From contig JAYKKT010000080.1 of the NCBI GenBank assembly GCA_036023115.1, positions 7,949,501 to 8,013,500 of the forward strand: DNA of 64,000 nt, given 5' to 3'. The notes under the pieces were generated by a model. It was not told the origin of the DNA and made no database searches. It was given only the letters and a program-made list of their open reading frames with translations. The position numbers and the translations under genes are program-made. Positions 47,601 to 56,040 of the stretch are shown piece by piece. The DNA comes from Brasenia schreberi (lineage: Eukaryota; Streptophyta; Magnoliopsida; Nymphaeales; Cabombaceae). Every line of letters starts with the position of its first letter. Position 1 is the stretch's first letter.

Positions 47601-50600
47601 GCAGTCAGAGTCTTAAGCCAAACTTGTAGTGCAACAGGTTGTGAAAGAAATTGGAGTGTTTTTGAACACATCCATACAAAAAAGCGCAACAGGTTGGAAC
47701 ACAAAAGGCTTAATAATTTGGTTTATATTCGTTGTAACATGCGCCTTCGTGAAAGGTAATGTTGTATTACTTTCAAATTTTCAATTCAATATTATTTAAC
47801 TTCAGTTTTCAATTGTTAATATTACTTACTAATTGTTTATCTTTGTTTGTGTCATAGGCAATTAAAAAAAGTAAATAGAGAAGAAAGTCAGTTCGATCCA
47901 ATAAGTTTGGATAATTTTGATATATTAGAAGATTGGGTTATGGAAGACACTGAAGAAAATGCCCTCCTAACAGAAGAAGACGTTGCCTGGATTAATTTGG
48001 AAGGAGCGCAACAACATTATGGAGATGAAGAATTTGATTTTGAAGAAGAAGGTGTGGGCGTGGCTGATGATGATGAGGATCTGCAAGAAGGAGAAGATGA
48101 AGATTATTTAGTTGATGATCCTGATTACAATTTGTAAAATGTAACATTATATGTAACTGTAGTGTACTGTAAAGTGTAAACTATGTCTGTATTTTATTTT
48201 TTGAATTCAAAATATGTAAATTTGGATGCAATTGTTCAATGTTGAATGCTCAATCTGTACTAAACTTACATTATATAAATTTAAAGCAATTATCAGATTT
48301 TTCCTGATTTTTTCCAATTTTTTTCGATTTTTTACTAAATTTTATTGATTTTTAATTAATTTTTACATTATTTTAATATTAAAGTATGATACGATACGAT
48401 ACGATACGCCCGTATCGTGGAGCCCAGCGATACACGATACGATACGTGTCAGACAACACTGGTATTCAGCCTCTACACTTGACATGGTCACCACATATTA
48501 TTTCTTGCTTTTCCAAAATACTATATTTCCTCTTAGGCATACCACATACCCGGACGTTGACTTTCTATAAACTTTGGAACCTGCCCAATCAACATCTTAA
48601 TAAATCTCTATATCAAACGATGAATGCGGAGTATATAATAAACCATAAGTGATAGAAGATTTCAAGTATCTGATGATATGGAAGACTGTACTCATATGGT
48701 ATTTAGATGGGGATTGCATCCATCTACTAACACCGCGAACCTCACATCTGGTCTTGTGATAGTAACATAGATTAGTTTTCCCACTAATCGCTGATATCTA
48801 CCAACATCTTCATATGGTTCTGTTGAATTAGTGTTCTCTTTTTTTGAAACTTCAATCGATGTTGAATATATTCGACAGTCCTTCATTTTAGTTTCTTTCA
48901 ATAAGTCTAGAATGTACTTTCTCTCTAGATCATTTAGATGCCCAAAAAATAGTGTAATCTGTCCAAATCATTTAAGTCAAATAGTGCACTGAGTTGTTTT
49001 TTCAGAATAGTTATGCCTTCTGTATCGTCACCAATAATGATGATGTCATCCACATATACCAATAATAAAATAGTTTTCTTCTTTTTTTTCATAAATAATG
49101 TATGATCACTAACACACTGTTTAAAGCCCAAACTTATAACACCATCATTAAATTTATCAAACCATGTACGTGGAGACTATTTTAAGCCATAAATAGACTT
49201 CTTTAGTTTGTAAACTTTGTTTAGCATTTGTCTGTGGTCATATCGAGGTGGTAGATCCACATAAATATCTTCCAGGAGATTACCTTAAAGAAAGGCATTC
49301 TTCACATCCAGTTGTCATAAGTTTCATCCTTTGTTACCAGCCACACTTAGAATAATTCTGATAGTGTTCATTTTTGCCACTAGTGCAAACGTTTCTGTAT
49401 AGTCGATACCATAGGATTGACTAAAATCCTTGGCCACTAATCTTGCTTTGTATCTTTCTATATTCCCATCAGCTTTGTACTTTACTAAATACACCCATTT
49501 ACACCCCATTGTTTTCCTTTCTGGTGGTAAATCAACAAGTTCCCATGTGTTGTTTCTTTGTATCACTTCAATTTCTTCTTTTATTGTTGCTCTCCATTTT
49601 GAATGGTGTATTGCTTCTGTAAATGTTCCAAGAATATAAGTATTATCTGAATTCTTCACAAACAACTGATACTCTTTTGGATAATTAGCATATGAGACCA
49701 ATTCTTTTAAGGGGTATTTTGCAGTTGCACGTTTCCCTTTTCGAAGTGCAATGGGCAAATCAACAGACTAAATAATGGGATTATGAGGAATTTGTTGATT
49801 TGACCTTCCAAAATATATTTTATTAATCAGAAAACAAAAGAATAAAAGAGGAAATGAAGAAGGGTGCAGGTCGGCACCCCTTGGCTGCCGCCACCTGCTG
49901 CCCACGTTTTTTCATATACCCTAACCCTAATGACAATATTTTAAATACTATTAATCTAACTTGAAAGACTAAAATACCCCTAATTAGTAACTAATAAGAT
50001 TCGTACATAACTCACACTAAACATTTTGTCAACTTGCTCTTCACAACACGCCCTTCCGAAGACTTGTAATTTTCAACTGTGAGAGTGCTTTCTGAAGGCC
50101 ATTGACTGATATTGATTTGGTGAAAATGTCTGCCAATTGATCCTCTGAGCGAACATAAACTAGATTGAAAATTCCTTTGAAAATCTTTTCTCTGATAAAG
50201 TGACAGTCGATCTCAATGTGTTTTGTCCTTTCATGGAAGACTGAATTATGTGCTATTTGCAAGGCAGCTTTACTGTCTGTAAAGAATGTAATCGAAGAGT
50301 TTTCTTTAAATCCAATTTCTTCTAGGAGTGAGATAATCCATTGTCCCTCACACATACCTAGAGCAATAGCTCGGTATTCTGCCTCTGCACTGGACCGGGC
50401 TACCACAGACTGTTTCTTGCTTTTCCAAGATACAGTATTTCCTCCTACACGTATTACATAGCCTGATGTTGACTTCTGATCAGTCTTCGAACCTGCCCAA
50501 TCAACATCGAAGTAAATTTCTATATCCAAAGTTGGGTGTGGAGTATATAGCAAGCCATACGTGATAGAGGATTTCAAATATCGAATAATATGAAAAACTG

Positions 50601-53600
50601 TATTCATATGATGTTTAGAAGGACTGTGCATCCACCTACTTGCATATCCAACTGCAAAGCTGATATATGGTCTTGTGATCGTTACATATATCAGTTTTCC
50701 TACTAATCTCTGGTATTTTCCAACATCTTCATAGGGTTCTACAAGCTCAAAATTATCACCCTTAGGGATTTCCATAGGAATGGAGCATATTCAGCAATCT
50801 TCCATTTTTGTTTCCTTCAGTAGGTCTAGGATATATTTCCTCTGGCTTAAAAATAATCCATTTTCTTTATGAATTACTTCTATTCCCAAAAAATAATGTA
50901 ACCTTCCTAAATCTTTCAAATCAAATAATGTATGGAGCCTTTTCTTTAGATAGGTTATACCTTCAGCATCATCCCCTATAACGATAATGTCATCTACATA
51001 TACCAGTAATATAATAGTCTTCTGATCTCGTCTGATGAAGAGTGTGTGATCACTAACACATTGCTTAAAACCCAGCTTCATGATTCCATCACTAAATTTT
51101 TCAAATCAGGCCCGTGTGAAGATGTTTGTATTCTGCTATTTGAGTGATAGAGAGAGGGCACTCAACCAATACACCGACTGTAGCCACCATGTGAAAGAGC
51201 GCAGGAAAAGCCGTGTGAAGTATGAATGGTGGAGTAGTACCTCCTATCACAAAAGTTCAACTTTCTCAAGAGTAGAAAAACATGTTTTTTTGAAGTATAG
51301 CTGCCGAATCACTTTATGAAAAAGAAGAAAGAAAGAGGGAGCAACCGACCATAGAAGGATCGTGTGTTATCCTTATGTTCTTGATAAGTCAAGCTGTTTT
51401 ACGGAAGCCTCGAAAAGATTGCTTGTGCACATGTGGTGAAGAAAGTCATGTTGATAATCAGCCAGGAAAGCAAAGGTATTGCTTCAGATGATCAGCTAGG
51501 AAGGCTGAGTTGATGTTGCAGCCAGAGATGTTGCTTGAGATGATTAGCCAGGAAGGCTCAGTTGATATTGCAACCAGAGATGCCGCTAGAGATGATGAGT
51601 CAGGAAGGCTGGGTTAAAGATGTTGCAGCCAAAGAAGCTGTTAAAGATCAGATCAGTCACGAAGACATACGAAGAATGTTGCAGACAAATGAAGAAAGAA
51701 CCAGTTCTTTTGCAAGTTTGGAGTTTGTAGTATCTCACTCCCAACTTAAGGGGGTGTTGAAGAATATGAGTTTAGAGTCAGTTTTAGTACATATAATGTC
51801 TTAGGACAGTAAAATTGATGTTTAGAGTATTATTGTAATTATCCGAAGTTGTAAGGGCATTTTGGTAATTTTCGATACCAGGGGTATTTTGGTCATTTTA
51901 CGTTTTACAACTCCTTATATTAGAACTGATAGACTGTATTAGGGTTTAAGTCGTTGTGATTAAGATAGAGAGAGAAAGAGGGGGCTTTCGATCTCCATTG
52001 TTACTCTTTTTTTTCATCAACATGCTGCTTAGTTTTATAAAGTTAAGCATACCATCTTGATGACAATGTGAATTTAGAATGATATAAAAGGAAAGACCAG
52101 AAAAATACAGAGCAAATCATTAGCATGGTCAACTTGCCATTTTGGACAAAAGTGAATCCTTAGGTCTTCCTTCCATCTCCGAACTAATAGTCAGGTCATA
52201 ACTGCTTGTCATTTCGCTTATGAAGCATAGTCTCAATAGGAAACATTTTAATCGGCAGCATTGCCTCTGACAGATAAAACGGATATCAACAAGAAAACAT
52301 TTTGATGAAACCAATCATCAATAACAACTAAGCCTTACCCCATACTAGATGGGGTCAGCCAATTTTGACAAAACCAATGTGACGGCTAAAACCTGATGTT
52401 CAAGGCACAAGTATCACATCACTACCTGAACTAAGAGGCCGACTCTGAAGAATCTGAACATATACAAGTTGCACATGACTGAGGTCAGTGCACATGAAGG
52501 TTCTGGTCAGTGCCCAACACAGCTTGTCCAAGCTCCTAAACGATTAACTACAATGGAGTGTTTGTCTAGAAATGGGTGCAATGCAAGACACTGAAAGCTA
52601 GATCGGTATATGATTCAACCATGCAATAGAACATCTTGCAGCAGAGATAAAGTTCCAGCATTCAAAACTAGTGTTCCTTTACCTTCCAAAACTTTATTGT
52701 TTTATCATTTGTTGAGAGAAGGAAAAGTGCTGCATTGGCAGTTTGGCACCACCTGATCTTATTGATCTTCTCCTCAATTTCCAAGCTTTTAAGATAATCA
52801 AACTGAAGATCCAAGAGCATGCAGTCAAATGGATATAATTATTGAGAATAAATATTCCAAACTTTAGTGCCGAAGATAACACAGTCAGCAATGCGGACCT
52901 CAGGTTCATGGCTTTGGAACTCTGTCTTATAGCGAAATTCAGGATGTCTGGTGATGGGGTATTCCAGCCTTTCCAACTCCCTTCGTGAATGATGCTACAT
53001 CATAAGAAGAAATGGGGCAGTTAACCCTCACAGAAACAAAACGGCAGTGCACTGGAACTTTGCCATGACAAACAAAGATGTGCTAAGCCCCAATGAAGGC
53101 CAGCATATGGAAAAGGATTCTAACTGCAAGACAAGCAGAAAGAGGGTATAACCCGACAAAACTAGTCCTGTAGGCAAGGATCCTAGCCTTTGAGTTTCAC
53201 ATTCGGTTGTTTCAACCTCTCAAAAGGCAGTTATTCTGAGCTATAATTTGGAAACACATGTTAAATCGGAAACAATCAACTCACATCCTTCAGATCTGTC
53301 CTTTCAAATAAAACTACTCGCCCCCCTCGATCTCCAGTAGCAAGATGATCACCGCTTTTATCAAATTCAATTGCTGAGATAATATCAACTACAAAAAAAG
53401 AAAAAGAAAAGAGAGCAAACAAAGTGATATTCTAGCATATCAGCATGAACCAGTAAAAGTAGTTCACTAAAACTATCAAAATAGCTGGCGGAAAAGGTAA
53501 TCAAGCCAGAGGAAGAGAAGGCATATAAAATTAAGAAAGATAGAACAAAAGAGAAATGATAAAATATACCCAAAACACCTACACTTTGTAAATTTTATAT

Positions 53601-55541
53601 TTAACACATGAAGATGCAAGAGAATAAAACTTATACTATTGATCACATTGCTAAGCAACATTTTACCATGTTTGCTGTGCCTGGAGTCAAGCATATTTAC
53701 AGTCTTGAAACATGGCAGTTCCCGAATAAAAAGATGAGCATATGTTTGAAGGATTTGAGGACTCTGGTTGCTTGTTGCTGGTGGAGTTTCATGTTTCTGC
53801 TCTACCGCTACATGAAATACAAAATGTACCACCAAATAGATGAAGCGGATCATTTTGTGTCTTCTTTGATGGTCTGAGAACTCATGTTGTTACTCAAGAT
53901 GCAAATGCAATGCCCGTTCAGTCATGTTAGAGCTGGAAACCTATAGCTCAATGGCATCAGAAATACGAATATCATGTTTTCCACTTGGTTACAACTTACA
54001 ACCAATATGTTGGACGCCATGGGGCCCAAAATAAGTTTATTTGTGGACACCAAATTGGATCATTCTCAACAACCATCTACTTCACAAAGCCAACAGCTTG
54101 CTTGGCTTCAAGTTGATGGCCAGCAGTATTTGAAAATTTAAGAATCTGCGGTAAACAGAGCTCAACATCTTATAGTTTTTTAACTGTTTACTTTTCTTAA
54201 ACCAATAAGCTCCCTTAAAGGGCAATCTGAACATTAAGGAGATAATGCAGACCCAATATACATAATGAGTTCCTCATAACAGAGAATTCTTTCACGTCAA
54301 GGTTAGCTTTCCTCCAAGAGGCCATACTGAGCTCAACGATGAAATGTGATGGAAGAGTTATCTTAAGTAAGTTGCATTGAGAGCATGTGGAGGTTATCGT
54401 AAATAACTTCAATTTTCTCAAGTCCATTTACATAGAACATCGAAAAGGTCGTTAATGGTGTACATTACAACATAGACTGACTGCACAGGAAGCCATCAAT
54501 GTCCACGCCAAGGGTTGACTCAAAAGAACCTTAAAGTGGAAGGTCATAAGTTCACCCAGAATACGTCAGCCTAAACTCAGTATGCCAATCAAGAAGAAAA
54601 TAATATCATCCGCCATTTTCATTTCATCCTAGAACACTGCCATTTACACATTCTCGCCTGAAATAAAAGGTGGTTCCCGATGCTTAATGCTTAAAAGTTA
54701 AAACTGCAGCAAAAGCTACTGCTTAGAAGAACACTGGAAAAGAAAAGCGGACGGACAAAATGGATATGCCTTATCCACTCCCCAATACAATACCCCAATA
54801 AAGAGGGAAACTTTCATACGCAACAAAATTGCATCTCTACCATTTCAAGATTCAAGTATTAATGCCACACTTCTACTCATTCGGAAACGGAAATCAGAAA
54901 AGATTAGCTTGGTAATAAACCACAGAGAGGCTGCTCGTAAAGACTGACAATGAAGTCCCAAGATTTGTCCCTACAAAGAGTCGAACATTACGCGGTTGTA
55001 ACAACCAGAAGAGATAATCCTAGAAATGATGCTAGATTGTGAAGCCTCTGCCAAAAGTAAAAAAATTACAACTAAAGGGAAAATATTTCACACAAAAGTT
55101 AGCATTGCACCGTCCATTCAAAACCAACCCTCAACAGACTGCTTAGCAAACGCCCTAATTCGTCACAAAAAGAGAAAACATAATCGTTGACAAACGACAA
55201 CATCTCATTTCCCCCGACAATCCCTCGTGAGAGAATTATCGATTCTTAAACCCAGCAACAAGATCCACGGAAACAGCACCGACCGTGCGAGATCGAGCAA
55301 AAGAACAAAATCAAAACCAATCTCCAAACTTCAAGCGAATAATCCAAGGGTTAAGCAGAATTCACTAAAACCAGACAACGCAAATACAAGCTACGAACCA
55401 GATCGGAGAGAAGAGAAAACCCTCACCTTCCTGGACCTCCTCCCCGGCCGTCCGCTCACCGAATACCTGCGAGAATTTCCACTCCAATGGCGGCGGTGGT
55501 GACGGCTGCCCCGCCGGGCCCCCGACCTGGTCGACGATCAT
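26177..55541 (-). CDS. ATB: PP2A regulatory subunit B, B55 family (WD40)
   Basis: Fourteen exons on the reverse strand: 55427-55541, 53285-53388, 52899-52994, 52683-52802, 42328-42531, 41967-42058, 37768-37886, 35658-35781, 32849-32972, 27721-27789, 27550-27641, 27376-27453, 26396-26460, 26177-26313. Every phase matches and the sum is 1539 bases, 512 residues plus stop, the size of plant B55 proteins. B55 is the seven-bladed WD40 propeller that directs the PP2A scaffold-catalytic dimer to substrates. Diagnostic segments are [18 protein letters not shown] near the start, [101 protein letters not shown]-like NRDYMTLK, and the C-terminus NSLYMYYA. The poorly conserved insert in exon 5 is normal for plants. 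The donor of exon 3 (gtccgc) is weak. The gene is stretched to 29 kb by transposons in introns 4 and 9. Confidence 0.96.
28003..28317 (+). repeat. 5' LTR of the gene-capturing element
   Basis: Colinear with 31596-31885. Shared landmarks are AAGAATATGCATAGTTAGTG, GTATTATTGTAATTGCCC, AAGGGCATTTTGGTAATT, CTCCTTGTATAAGGGCT and CCGAATTACA at the end. It has an extra short duplication (AAGGGCATTTTGGT twice) that the 3' LTR lacks. Confidence 0.93.
28556..29654 (+). pseudogene. FZL: Captured fragment of FZL, a plastid dynamin-like GTPase
   Basis: Two overlapping frames (28556-29122 and 29112-29654), separated by one frameshift near 29080-29112, give a continuous match to the GTPase region of FZL (FZO-like), a thylakoid-shaping protein of plant plastids. 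Visible G motifs are GEFNSGKST (G1), VPTTND (G2 region), [14 protein letters not shown] (G3) and NKSDIY (G4), followed by [12 protein letters not shown] and a helical part containing [11 protein letters not shown]. The host gene is multi-exon, while this copy is read without introns, so it came from spliced RNA. The N-terminal transit peptide and the C-terminal membrane region are absent. Identification is from recalled family motifs, not a search. Confidence 0.85.
29655..30017. other. Linker between captured fragments
   Basis: This region lacks a recognised frame. It contains short repeated phrases such as ATGGTGGCTG (29705, 29811, 29928) and TTATGCTGAACTTATT (29865, 29908), suggesting local duplication or template switching during formation of the element. 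Confidence 0.5.
30018..30226 (+). pseudogene. Unidentified captured coding fragment
   Basis: An open frame reads from about 30018 to a TAA at 30224-30226, including [37 protein letters not shown] and [15 protein letters not shown]. Its composition and regular beta-strand-like pattern look like genuine protein sequence rather than chance. I do not recognise the source gene. It ends just before the Aux/IAA piece. Confidence 0.5.
30230..30670 (+). pseudogene. Captured intron-free Aux/IAA fragment (degron plus PB1 domain)
   Basis: The 146-codon frame contains the auxin degron [12 protein letters not shown] (domain II) and the whole PB1 domain (III and IV): [56 protein letters not shown]. Domain I (the LxLxL repressor motif) is missing. 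Genomic Aux/IAA genes normally have introns in this part and none is present. The frame is uninterrupted from ATG 30230 to its stop, so a truncated Aux/IAA could be translated if the element is transcribed. Whether it is expressed cannot be told. Confidence 0.9.
31080..31475 (+). repeat. Minisatellite, about 33-38-bp units
   Basis: About ten imperfect tandem units built on GCCAGGAAGGCTGAGTTGA then TGTTGTTACA, lying just upstream of the polypurine tract. The same unit recurs two or three times in the related element at 51480-51620. Confidence 0.92.
31596..31885 (+). repeat. 3' LTR of the gene-capturing element
   Basis: Starts TGTTAAGAATATGC directly after a GGGGGG polypurine tract and ends CCGAATTACA. 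See the 5' LTR entry for shared landmarks. Confidence 0.93.
32415..32670. repeat. Decayed GTATC-rich element
   Basis: AAGTATCAATATGC...GGCGTATCATTTTCC and ATCCTATGATACACCCGATATGG mark a degenerate relative of the hAT-derived repeats seen at 13496 and 38405. Ends are not defined. Confidence 0.4.
33064..33413. repeat. Two compound microsatellites
   Basis: (GT)n(GA)n at 33064-33112 and (CA)n(TA)n(GA)n at 33359-33413, both in B55 intron 8. Confidence 0.95.
34078..34155. repeat. Compound microsatellite (CT)n(CA)n(TA)n
   Basis: About 21 CT units pass into about 13 CA units and a short TA run, in B55 intron 8. Confidence 0.97.
34450..34790. repeat. Decayed hAT-derived repeat
   Basis: GGTACCAATATCC...CGTACCATATC and, at the right, CGATACTATCATATC...GGTGCGATAC are GTATC-type motifs in the arrangement seen in 13496-14233. 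The interior is AT-rich and non-coding. Ends uncertain. Confidence 0.45.
35583..35650. repeat. 34-bp tandem duplication beside B55 exon 8
   Basis: CAAGTTAAACATTCTTCATA begins at both 35583 and 35617. The two 34-bp units differ at one position and end 8 bases before exon 8. Confidence 0.93.
36860..37530. repeat. Possible MITE-like element with GTGCGG/CCGCACC ends
   Basis: The left part reads CACATGGGTGCGGGTGCGG and the right part reads CCGCACCGACACGTTGTCGG, with an AT-rich non-coding interior. Flanking GTCACA/TGTGAC could be part of inverted ends. Class not determined. Confidence 0.4.
37887..38110. repeat. 113-bp tandem duplication including the 3' splice site of B55 intron 6
   Basis: The unit at 37887-37999 (CTGAATAACAAAAAGCATA...) is repeated from 38000 (CTGAATGATAAGAAGCATA...). 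Both continue through TATCATTTGATAAAAT and GTGCAAAGCACCA. On the reverse strand each unit ends in a T-rich run plus CAG, so the acceptor is present twice. Confidence 0.9.
38405..39060. mobile_element. Non-coding hAT-like element with near-perfect 8-bp target duplication
   Basis: Begins CAATGTTGTTTGTACCG and ends CGTCATTG. It is flanked by ATTAAAAC (38397-38404) and GTTAAAAC (39061-39068), 7 of 8 matching. Both ends are rich in GTATCG/GATAC motifs and the interior is AT-rich without a frame. An imperfect internal repeat containing ATTGATAAGTTATTGAAG occurs at 38580 and 38765. Confidence 0.75.
40730..40970. repeat. Imperfect direct repeats in B55 intron 6
   Basis: The phrase ACCAAATACCCAATT plus GTCCTTTATATCCA occurs three times (about 40773, 40827, 40936), with GCTAAACG(T/C)GCAC and GGTTTTCAGGTGAATTGG each repeated twice. 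Confidence 0.85.
41290..41660 (+). repeat. Possible solo LTR fragment ending in a microsatellite
   Basis: A TATA-like CTCTATAAAAGGGG at 41524 and a nearby AATAAAG resemble an LTR promoter and polyadenylation region. This runs directly into (CT)n(TA)n at 41578-41659. Partner sequences and LTR ends were not found. Confidence 0.3.
41578..41711. repeat. (CT)n(TA)n microsatellite followed by a 27-base G run
   Basis: About 27 CT and 13 TA units (41578-41659), then 27 consecutive Gs at 41685-41711, 255 bases downstream of B55 exon 6 on the coding strand. Confidence 0.95.
42750..44312 (-). mobile_element. RTE LINE copy 3, 5'-truncated and decayed
   Basis: The 3' tail on the plus strand is AACAACAACAACTAAGCC at 42751, followed by about 500 bases matching 2640-3300. 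RT pieces on the reverse strand are 43623-43823 ([19 protein letters not shown], with part of the conserved block lost before YDRVP) and 44096-44323 (start of RT, matching 302-682). The 5' end at about 44312 lands inside a Copia gag sequence. Confidence 0.9.
44312..44991 (-). mobile_element. 5' internal region of a Copia element: PBS, leader, start of gag
   Basis: On the reverse strand a PBS (TGGTATCAGAGCT, 44979-44991) follows three bases after an LTR end. An untranslated leader follows, then at about 44315-44380 the peptide [15 protein letters not shown], the conserved start of Copia-type GAG. A LINE interrupts the rest. No later parts of this copy are seen to the left. Confidence 0.8.
44995..45205 (-). 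repeat. Copia LTR, partial
   Basis: The reverse strand ends GGATTCTAACA next to the PBS. It shares GGGGC/TA(C/T)TTTAGTCTTTTAAG-like text and the GCGGCTGCCAGG/GCGGCAGCCAAG segment with the LTR at 49793-50048. The upstream part is fused directly to RNase H sequence, so its start is deleted. Confidence 0.7.
45205..45269 (-). pseudogene. Copia RNase H end fragment
   Basis: The plus strand TCTAATAAAATGACAATC then TCTCAATATGTTTGGTCCT matches 50197-50235 of the second Copia copy (region encoding [12 protein letters not shown]). It is the far side of the Copia gene into which hAT copy C inserted. Confidence 0.75.
45270..48461 (+). mobile_element. hAT transposon copy C, left end deleted, nested in Copia
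   Basis: More than 95% alike by eye to copy A from 16104 to 19301. The right inverted repeat is intact (CAACACTG ending 48461). The left 158 bases, including the inverted repeat and hexamer cluster, are missing. The 8 bases after the right end are GTATTCAG, which in the second Copia copy (50374, GTATTCTG) is continuous coding sequence. This shows the target was a Copia RNase H gene and that a deletion removed the left junction. Confidence 0.95.
45641..48137 (+). pseudogene. hAT transposase copy C: frameshift and nonsense codon
   Basis: Same three-exon layout as copy A: 45641-47467, 47551-47755, 47858-48137. One base is missing near 45729 in the BED-finger exon (AAAATCAGATG versus AAAAATAAGATG), and TAA at 46081-46083 replaces a serine codon in the low-complexity linker. 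After that the frame stays open (46177-47616), including [16 protein letters not shown] and WTPCAAHC. Exon 2 retains the full dimerisation domain ([32 protein letters not shown]), which copy A loses to a stop. Confidence 0.92.
48462..49792 (-). pseudogene. Copia element 1, RT and RNase H remnant
   Basis: The reverse strand encodes, from 49758 down, a pre-RT segment ([19 protein letters not shown]), RT start [21 protein letters not shown] with [17 protein letters not shown], the catalytic [14 protein letters not shown] at about 49030-49080, then [16 protein letters not shown] and RNase H text (48470-48640). Frames are broken by stops near 49320, 48930 and 48690. The left continuation is at 45205-45269 beyond hAT copy C. 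Confidence 0.9.
49793..50048 (-). repeat. 3' LTR of Copia element 2
   Basis: On the reverse strand it begins TGTTGTGAAGAGCAAG at 50048, immediately after the end of the RNase H frame (with GGAAGGGCG in front), and ends AAATCAACA at 49793, about 256 bp with TG...CA ends. Copia 1 coding sequence resumes directly beyond it, so Copia 2 inserted into Copia 1 in the same orientation. Confidence 0.85.
50041..51108 (-). pseudogene. Copia element 2, RT and RNase H
   Basis: Two reverse-strand frames. 50791-51081 has the catalytic [14 protein letters not shown] and [16 protein letters not shown]. 50041-50775 is a full RNase H end ([81 protein letters not shown]). One frameshift near 50780 separates them. 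The 5' part (gag, protease, integrase, first half of RT) is absent. The sequence breaks at about 51108 into an unrelated retroelement. Confidence 0.92.
51109..52022 (+). mobile_element. 3' part of an LTR element related to the gene-capturing element
   Basis: The internal end contains two to three GCCAGGAAGGCTGAGTTGATG-type units (51480-51620, 51655) and a polypurine tract (CTTAAGGGGG), then an LTR at 51755-52022 (TGTTGAAGAATATGAG ... TTTCATCAACA). LTR and minisatellite resemble those of 28003-31885, but the sequences are clearly diverged. No 5' LTR or coding piece was found. Confidence 0.8.
52318..52371 (-). mobile_element. Very short RTE 3'-tail insertion
   Basis: ATAACAACTAAGCC...CATACTAGATGGGGTCAGCC matches only the last about 50 bases of the LINE/SINE 3' end. 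It is flanked by an imperfect repeat (ATTTTGATGAAACCAAT at about 52309, ATTTTGACAAAACCAAT at about 52372), consistent with a severely 5'-truncated insertion. Confidence 0.7.
53389..55426. other. B55 intron 1
   Basis: A 2-kb intron between exon 1 and exon 2. No transposon or second gene is recognised. It contains several short frames without similarity. Confidence 0.7.
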
Positions 55542-55853
55542 CTTCCGGCCGAATCAAACCCTAGTTGCCGGAATCCAGCAGAAAAGATTCGAGGCAAATA
55601 TCACAAATCCTGAAGGAGATCATCGGCATCCGCCAGTCTAAGGCGGCGAGAATGCTGATCTGGTCATCGGCAGAATGAAGCGCCCGTCGATGAGCGATCG
55701 AGAGGCGTCCGATTACCGATCAGCGGAGATTCCACGGAACCAGAAAATTGGAATCTAGGAATCCTGCTTTCCTCCTTTCTTTCAGCGTCCTCCTTTTCTT
55801 CCTTTGTTCTCTCAAATGCATCCCATCGCTCTCTTTGTTCTTCGCCTCGCCTG

Positions 55854-55911
<58 letters not shown>

Positions 55912-56040
55912 ATATATTGTGAAATAAAATAATCAGAGAAAAGTGTGAAGGGATGGAAACGAGGACATCCAGAGGGTGTTGTGGGATGTTTTTTGCGAAA
56001 ATTGTTGTGCAGTGATCTTTGAAATAACACAAATTATATA
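55542..56040 (-). promoter_or_regulatory. 5' leader and promoter region of the B55 gene
   Basis: Upstream of the start codon at 55541 the DNA is purine/pyrimidine-biased with a 55-base (CT)n tract at 55855-55909, read as (GA)n in the transcript direction, followed by TATATGTAG-like AT-rich DNA. GA-rich leaders are common in constitutive plant genes. The transcription start is not located. Confidence 0.5.

Larger units (their letters stand above)
42532..52682. other. B55 intron 4, 10.2 kb, a transposon nest
   Basis: Between exons 52683-52802 and 42328-42531. From left to right it holds an RTE LINE, the 5' part of a Copia element, hAT copy C, Copia pol remnants, a second Copia LTR and pol, an LTR of the gene-capturing family and a short RTE tail. 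The remaining few hundred bases at each end are unremarkable. Confidence 0.9.

Noticed and set aside
55227..55502. 91-codon plus-strand frame
   Set aside because: It is the antisense shadow of B55 exon 1 and its flanking intron. Exon 1 is strongly supported on the other strand.
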